The translations under genes and the position numbers were made by a program. 46,116 bases of DNA, from NCBI GenBank assembly GCA_947626025.1, contig CANQQQ010000011.1, forward strand, positions 1 to 46,116, in the 5' to 3' direction. The DNA is from an uncultured Clostridia bacterium (GTDB taxonomy: Bacteria; Bacillota; Clostridia; TANB77; CAG-508). The notes beneath the pieces were generated by a model, which did not search any database, had not been told where the DNA came from, and saw nothing but the letters and a program-made list of their open reading frames with translations. Within the stretch, counting starts at the first letter, position 1. Every line of letters starts with the position of its first letter. This document shows positions 42,195 through 46,116 of this stretch, piece after piece.

Positions 42195-43853
42195 CTATTC
42201 ATCTATATAATTAATATCAATCCCTAATTTTTGTAGTTCATCTAGTGATGATTTACTACTTTTTTCTACTTTGGGTTCATTTTTTGCTTTTGTTACTGGT
42301 TTATCTATGTATTTTATTTGCATTTGTTTTCCACATGCAATTGATACTAATCTTTCTATTTCAGTTTTATTTTCATTTTTTTCTAGTAATTGCCTACTAA
42401 ATTCATTTAGTTTATTTGAAAATTCTATTCCAATCGTCATATCATTTAGCTCAACTGCTCTTGAGTTAATTAAATTTGCATATAGCATAACTTTTCCATC
42501 TTTTTTTAATTGTTGTACAATATTTGGCCAAAAATCTTGTGATTTTAATCCTTGTGTGTCTATGCTTGGCTTATCCTCTTTTGGTATGTTTGCTATTGTT
42601 TCTTCTACCTTTTTTTCTAATTTGGGGCTATTTTCATTTACATCTTCTTGTTTTTTTACTTCTGTTTTCATATTGCTTGCAGGCTTTTCTTTTTGTTTGA
42701 ATTCAATATTTGTTGTAATTTCTCCTTGTAGCTTATTCTCTAAAGCTTTTACTCTTTCTTCTAGTCCTTTTGTTTCTTGATTTACACATAAATTGATTAT
42801 TCCTGTTTCAAAAATTATTGTTTTTTGTGTGGATTGTTTTACTCTATTTTCCATTGCTGAAAGTTCAAATATTATATTCATTAATCTATCTTTTGAGACT
42901 CTATCTGCTAAATTTTTGATTTTTTCTAATTCTTCATTATTATATAGTTCTATTTTTTTACCAATTTTTGTTACTAAAATATCTTTTACATATTTTATTA
43001 TTTCCCACAAAAAATTTGTTAAGTCTTTTCCTTCATTTATGACTTTTTCTGTTTCTTGTATAGCTTTCTCAACATTATTTTCTATTATCGCCTCGGTAAT
43101 GTTATGAATATATATTAAATTTGGTATACCTACTAAATCTTTTATTTTATCAATACTAATATTGTTATCTCCATCTTGCATACATCTTTCTAAAATACTT
43201 AAAGCATCTCTCATTGCTCCTTCTGAAAGTACAGCTATTAGATTTAATGCATCTTCATCTGCTTTTACGTTGTTTTTATCACATACTAATTCTAATCTTT
43301 TTACAATATCCTGATTTGATATTCTCTTGAAATCAAATCTCTGACATCTTGATAATATTGTAATTGGTAATTTTTGTGGTTCTGTAGTGGCTAATATGAA
43401 TTTTACATGTTCTGGTGGCTCTTCTAAAGTTTTTAATAAAGCATTAAATGCACCTGGTGTTAGCATATGAGCTTCGTCTATTATATATACTCTATATTTT
43501 GCACGTGTTGGTAAAAAATTTACTTCATTTCTTATTTCCCTAATGTCTTCTACGCTATTATTTGATGCTGCATCCATTTCTACAACATCTGTTAGAGATC
43601 CATCTAATATTGCTTTACAGATTTCACATTCGTTACATGGTTCTCCATCCTTAGGGTTTTCGCAGTTTACTGCTCTTGCTAATATTTTTGCTATTGAAGT
43701 CTTTCCTGTTCCTCTAGTTCCATTCAAAAGATACGCATGTCCTACTCTTCCTGATTTTATTTGATTCTTTAATGTTGTTTTAATATGGTCTTGCCCAACA
43801 ACTTCTTCAAAAGTTTTAGGTCTAAATGTTCTATATAATGCTGTATATGCCAT
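42195..43853 (-). CDS. dnaX: DNA polymerase III subunit gamma/tau
   Basis: 552 residues. The clamp-loader ATPase has Walker A (LLNGTRGTGKTSIAKILARA), a four-Cys zinc module (CENPKDGEPCNECEICKAIL), Walker B (VYIIDEAHML), the SRC motif (ILSRCQRFDF) and domain III to about 365. Then a K/E-rich linker and a short tau-type C-terminus that would contact the polymerase. AGGAGG precedes ATG 43853. Position after SRP RNA and before ybaB-recR is the standard Firmicutes order. It contains an in-frame A-AAA-AAG heptamer (listed separately). Confidence 0.97.
   Translation of the reverse strand: MAYTALYRTFRPKTFEEVVGQDHIKTTLKNQIKSGRVGHAYLLNGTRGTGKTSIAKILARAVNCENPKDGEPCNECEICKAILDGSLTDVVEMDAASNNSVEDIREIRNEVNFLPTRAKYRVYIIDEAHMLTPGAFNALLKTLEEPPEHVKFILATTEPQKLPITILSRCQRFDFKRISNQDIVKRLELVCDKNNVKADEDALNLIAVLSEGAMRDALSILERCMQDGDNNISIDKIKDLVGIPNLIYIHNITEAIIENNVEKAIQETEKVINEGKDLTNFLWEIIKYVKDILVTKIGKKIELYNNEELEKIKNLADRVSKDRLMNIIFELSAMENRVKQSTQKTIIFETGIINLCVNQETKGLEERVKALENKLQGEITTNIEFKQKEKPASNMKTEVKKQEDVNENSPKLEKKVEETIANIPKEDKPSIDTQGLKSQDFWPNIVQQLKKDGKVMLYANLINSRAVELNDMTIGIEFSNKLNEFSRQLLEKNENKTEIERLVSIACGKQMQIKYIDKPVTKAKNEPKVEKSSKSSLDELQKLGIDINYIDE
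42609..42615 (-). other. Slippery heptamer A-AAA-AAG in dnaX
   Basis: In the zero frame the codons are GAA-AAA-AAG-GTA (Glu413 onwards), the same heptamer and phase used for -1 frameshifting in E. coli dnaX. The -1 frame ends at TAA after 12 codons, giving a ~427-residue gamma-like product. A second A7 run at 42651-42657 could also slip, ending within a few codons. I see no Shine-Dalgarno-like stimulator upstream, and such runs are common in AT-rich DNA. Confidence 0.4.
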
Positions 43854-43910
43854 GGATGCCTCCTTTTTTATAATGGAAATTCTAATTATTTCCTATATTA
43901 TAACAACAAA

Positions 43911-44030
43911 ATCTAACTCCTCCATGGAAAGTACATTTCACATAAATGCACTACTTATCGCTGCTTTCTTCCGAACCTGACGAGATTCATAGCTTTTTAT
44001 TGAAATCTACTCTCCATACAAGAGTTAGAT
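43911..44030 (-). ncRNA. ffs: Signal recognition particle RNA, small bacterial type
   Basis: The conserved apical domain reads GTCAGGTTCGGAAGAAAGCA(GCGATAAGTAG), matching the Ffh-binding hairpin of 4.5S/scRNA (GUCAGG..CGGAAG.AAGCAGC). The ends pair: ATCTAACTC (5') with GAGTTAGAT (3'). About 120 nt, so without the Alu domain of the long Bacillus form. It lies upstream of dnaX, as in many Firmicutes. Ends are estimated from the terminal helix. Confidence 0.92.
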
Positions 44031-44045
44031 TTTTAATCTTTTATT

Positions 44046-44074
44046 ATTATATATCTTATTAATTTTTTTTTCAA
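44046..44074 (-). promoter_or_regulatory. Promoter of SRP RNA and the dnaX operon
   Basis: Minus strand TTGAAA, 17 bp, TATAAT; initiation is expected near 44039, just before the SRP RNA 5' helix. Confidence 0.8.
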
Positions 44075-44078
44075 TGTT

Positions 44079-44831
44079 TTACCATAATTTTCTTTTAAAA
44101 ATTATATCATTTAAATCTGTTTTTTGATAGTACGAAGTTCCTTCTTCCGTTACATTTCCTGCTGGTAAGTCTAATGTTATTGTTGCTGTATATGTTATGT
44201 CTGATTTTAGTTTTATTGATAAGTCAAATGTTACTTTGCATTGTATGTCTTCGTATTTTATATCTTGCTCTTTAAGGATTGTTCCATCATGTTTTACTTC
44301 ATCTACATCTGAAATATATTCTCCTAAGTCTTCTATTGAGTATCTAAATAATATTAATCCTCCTTGATTTGCAATTTGTAATTTTTTTGTATTAGAACTT
44401 TCCGTTCCTATGTATGTTAGACTTTCTCTTATTTCATTTTCTTCTGTATTTTCATATACTATATCTTCTTTTTCTGTTGGTCTATATGTTTTTAGTGTTC
44501 CTTTATTTGGTGCTTCTTCAATTTCTAAATTATCTATTATAATTTCGTCTATTATCTCTGTTTCCGTATAGTTCTTATTCTTTGAAATTTCTAGGTATAT
44601 ATCGTTGTTTTGCACCAGTCTTAGATTCCATTTATTTTCTGTTTGCTCTTCTGATTTATCAATACCTTCTCCAGTGCTTATTACCATTATTTTTGTTAAT
44701 TCAAATGGTATACTTTCTTCTCCTTCAATATTGTATTTTAATATTAATAGGGCTATTATTGTTACAATTAAAACTGTTATAAAAATTATAACAAATATAT
44801 GTATTATTTTTTTTATAATTTCATCATACAT
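44079..44831 (-). CDS. Single-pass membrane protein of unknown function
   Basis: 250 residues. One N-terminal TM helix (about 10-33, IFVIIFITVLIVTIIALLIL), then an extracytoplasmic domain of ~215 residues rich in Glu, Ile and Thr with beta-strand-like segments (KLQIANQGGLILFRYS; VTFDLSIKLKSDITYTATIT-LDLPAGNV). No family recognised; no cysteines that would suggest a lipoprotein. It begins 3 bp after tadA ends, with AAGGAAAAAT before the ATG, so it is in the tadA operon. Confidence 0.85.
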   Translation of the reverse strand: MYDEIIKKIIHIFVIIFITVLIVTIIALLILKYNIEGEESIPFELTKIMVISTGEGIDKSEEQTENKWNLRLVQNNDIYLEISKNKNYTETEIIDEIIIDNLEIEEAPNKGTLKTYRPTEKEDIVYENTEENEIRESLTYIGTESSNTKKLQIANQGGLILFRYSIEDLGEYISDVDEVKHDGTILKEQDIKYEDIQCKVTFDLSIKLKSDITYTATITLDLPAGNVTEEGTSYYQKTDLNDIIFKRKLW

Positions 44832-44834
44832 TTT

Positions 44835-45311
44835 TTATTTTTCCTTTTTATTTATTTTGTTTGTTCTTAATTCTATGAAAAAGTTTTTTAGTATTTGTTC
44901 ACATTTTTCTTGTTGTATACCGTCTTCTTTTTCAACTTTGTAATTTTGTTTGTAGTCTTCTAATACATCTGTTACTGATGCACATGCACCGTTTTTTTCA
45001 TCCATTGCACCTATATAGAGCTTATCTAGTCTCGAATTTACTATTGCTCCTGCACACATTGGACATGGCTCTAATGTAACATACATTTCACACCCATTTA
45101 ATCTCCATGCTCCTAATTTTTTACTTGCTTTTTTTATTGCAATCATTTCTGCATGCATTGTTGGATCTTTCTTTTCTTCTTTTTGATTATGACCTCTTGC
45201 TATTATCTTTCCGTCTTTTACTATTACAGCTCCTATTGGTACCTCTAGTTTTTTATAGGCTTTTTCTGCTTCTTTCAGTGCTTCTTTCATAAATTTATCT
45301 TTATTTTCCAT
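44835..45311 (-). CDS. tadA: tRNA-specific adenosine deaminase TadA
   Basis: 158 residues. Zinc and catalytic motifs: TMHAEMIAI (HAE) and TLEPCPMCAGAIVNSRL (PCxxC). GHNQKEEKKDPT and VPIGAVIV are also typical. It converts A34 of tRNA-Arg(ACG) to inosine. I chose ATG 45311, preceded by AGGAG at 4-5 nt; the track's start at 45371 lies on the promoter. It stands upstream of the SRP RNA-dnaX operon, as in many Firmicutes. Confidence 0.95.
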   Translation of the reverse strand: MENKDKFMKEALKEAEKAYKKLEVPIGAVIVKDGKIIARGHNQKEEKKDPTMHAEMIAIKKASKKLGAWRLNGCEMYVTLEPCPMCAGAIVNSRLDKLYIGAMDEKNGACASVTDVLEDYKQNYKVEKEDGIQQEKCEQILKNFFIELRTNKINKKEK

Positions 45312-45342
45312 TTTTCTCCTAAATATAATTTGTATTTTTTTT

Positions 45343-45371
45343 AATATATCATAATTGTGGAATAATTTCAA
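45343..45371 (-). promoter_or_regulatory. Promoter of tadA
   Basis: Minus strand TTGAAA, 17 bp, TATATT, about 30 nt before the ATG at 45311; this argues against the longer ORF start in the track. Confidence 0.7.
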
Positions 45372-45434
45372 TTATTTTCCAATAAAGATAAAAAATAAGA
45401 ACCGCAATTTACGTGCTTACCATTTAATACAAGT

Positions 45435-45479
45435 AATAACGACACATTTCTTTTGTCAAAAGTAGAATGTGTCGTTATT
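45435..45479. terminator. Long hairpin downstream of tRNA-Arg
   Basis: AATAACGACACATT and AATGTGTCGTTATT pair perfectly over 14 bp, with a smaller CTTTTG/CAAAAG helix inside. The better U tract (TTTTTATT) is on the plus strand, where no gene precedes it. On the minus strand it follows the tRNA and could define its 3' side. Confidence 0.6.
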
Positions 45480-45542
45480 TTTATTCCTTATCTATAAGTT
45501 TATTAATATACTGTATGTATGTTTATAGTTAATCATATATTT

Positions 45543-45621
45543 TGGTGTCCCCGAGTGGAATTGAACCACCGCAAGACCGGACTTAGGAGGTCCGCGCTCT
45601 ATCCAACTGAGCTACGAGGAC
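45543..45621 (-). tRNA. tRNA-Arg (anticodon CCT)
   Basis: Minus strand GTCCTCGTAGCTCAGTTGGA ... CGGGGACACCA. Acceptor GTCCTCG/CGGGGAC, D arm GCTC/GAGC, anticodon stem CGGAC/GTCCG with loop CTCCTAA (CCT at 34-36), T loop TTCAATT, and an encoded CCA. It reads AGG. Confidence 0.96.
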
Positions 45622-45763
45622 ATATATATGTACAATTAGATAAATAATTACTTTTTTATATATTTATCTTTTCTTAGTTACTACATTTTTTTAATTATTT
45701 TATTTTTTTATCTTTAGAATATAACTGCTATATCATACTAATTTATTAGCATACATATTAGGT

Positions 45764-45792
45764 ATTATATTATATTTTATTATGTTTTTCAA
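45764..45792 (-). promoter_or_regulatory. Candidate promoter upstream of tRNA-Arg
   Basis: Minus strand TTGAAA, 17 bp, TATAAT, ~140 nt before the tRNA. The rest of 45622-45932 shows no gene or clear structure, only AT-rich sequence. Confidence 0.45.
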
Positions 45793-45932
45793 CCCTGTAC
45801 TTGTAATTTGTTAAAAGTTGTGACTTTCTAAAATTAATTATTTATATCTATTCATCTAATGAATTATTAAGAAATGAAGTCCTTAAATAATTATCTTTTA
45901 AGGTAATTTTTCATTATTTTACTAGAATATAT

Positions 45933-45971
45933 AAAAGTAAATAGGCGATTATTTGTCGCCCATTTACTTTT
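45933..45971 (-). terminator. Terminator of the dockerin gene at the right edge
   Basis: AAAAGTAAATAGGCGA and TCGCCCATTTACTTTT form a 16-bp stem with one wobble or mismatch, 14 bp past the stop at 45985. Confidence 0.8.
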
Positions 45972-45984
45972 AATTAATTTAGAT

Positions 45985-46116
45985 TTACTCATCTTTTTTT
46001 CCATAATTTTTCTTAAGAATATTTCTATCTTTCATATCCACAATTCCATCTTCGTTTAAGTCATACATTCCTTGTGTTTCTTTATTATCTTCTTTTATTT
46101 CTATTCCTAAATTTGC
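45985..46116 (-). CDS. C-terminal end of a second dockerin-bearing protein (partial, cut by the right edge)
   Basis: 43 residues to the stop, too short for the track. YDLNEDGIVDMKDRNILKKN-YGKKDE is one dockerin F-hand repeat (Ca-binding D-x-N-x-D-G-x-x-D-x-x-D plus helix). It resembles YDFNEDTEIQVADLSILMSN at the end of the dockerin gene at 10440. The preceding repeat and the rest of the protein lie outside the window. Confidence 0.8.
   Translation of the reverse strand, partial: ANLGIEIKEDNKETQGMYDLNEDGIVDMKDRNILKKNYGKKDE

Noticed and set aside
45543-45621. tRNA-Arg as an integration site
   Set aside because: No integrase and no duplicated tRNA 3' end was seen within the window.

Overview
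The window looks like a chromosomal segment of a spore-forming, very AT-rich Clostridia-type Firmicute, probably host-associated. The evidence is the mreBCD-pbp2-minC cell-shape operon, the tadA / SRP RNA / dnaX / ybaB / recR block, a DUF4321-radC pair, a MecA-like adaptor, and three sporulation or germination genes (an sspF-like SASP, ypeB, sleB). The lineage is an inference. I ran no database search, and all family names rest on motifs read by eye.

Layout. 1-250: left edge, with the 5' end of an IS200/IS605-type transposase remnant (minus strand) and two nested hairpin structures. 253-12204: a two-gene surface operon on the minus strand. Its first gene encodes a secreted protein with a cohesin-like domain, a cadherin-like domain and a dockerin; it is broken by one extra base at about 11655. 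Its second gene encodes a ~3390-residue membrane-anchored protein with a cohesin-like head and about 31 Ig-like (Big_3-type) modules. The operon has a near-consensus promoter whose -35/-10 spacer is almost entirely a 12-base homopolymer. 12450-13130: three ~234-bp tandem units, each with a pair of inverted REP-like palindromes (BIME-like). 13342-14853: a Phd/YefM-type antitoxin domain fused to a long repetitive acidic tail. 14854-16558: a gene-free, T-rich stretch. 16559-17788: an AAA_14/DUF4143 ATPase. 18054-27894: a second surface operon, with a DUF11/SdrD-B-like protein and a thioester-domain adhesin.

28335-29180 (plus strand): three small clostridial-type proteins of unknown function. 29361-35412 (minus strand): DUF4321 - radC - mreB - mreC - mreD - pbp2 - short minC. 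35712-40044: a mecA-like gene (plus), sspF, ypeB and sleB (minus), and a diacylglycerol glucosyltransferase (plus). 40168-44030: SRP RNA - dnaX - ybaB - recR - M23 peptidase (minus). 44079-45311: tadA and a membrane protein of unknown function. Then tRNA-Arg(CCT). The right edge cuts a second dockerin-bearing gene.

Most notable. The window encodes two dockerin proteins and two cohesin-like domains, none next to recognisable plant-polysaccharide enzymes. One cohesin-like domain sits at the tip of a giant membrane-anchored Ig stalk, directly downstream of its putative dockerin partner. The operon may be phase-variable through its promoter spacer, and the stalk carries a higher-order repeat (four-module blocks of ~1.2 kb). 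Together this suggests a non-cellulosomal, modular surface-display system.
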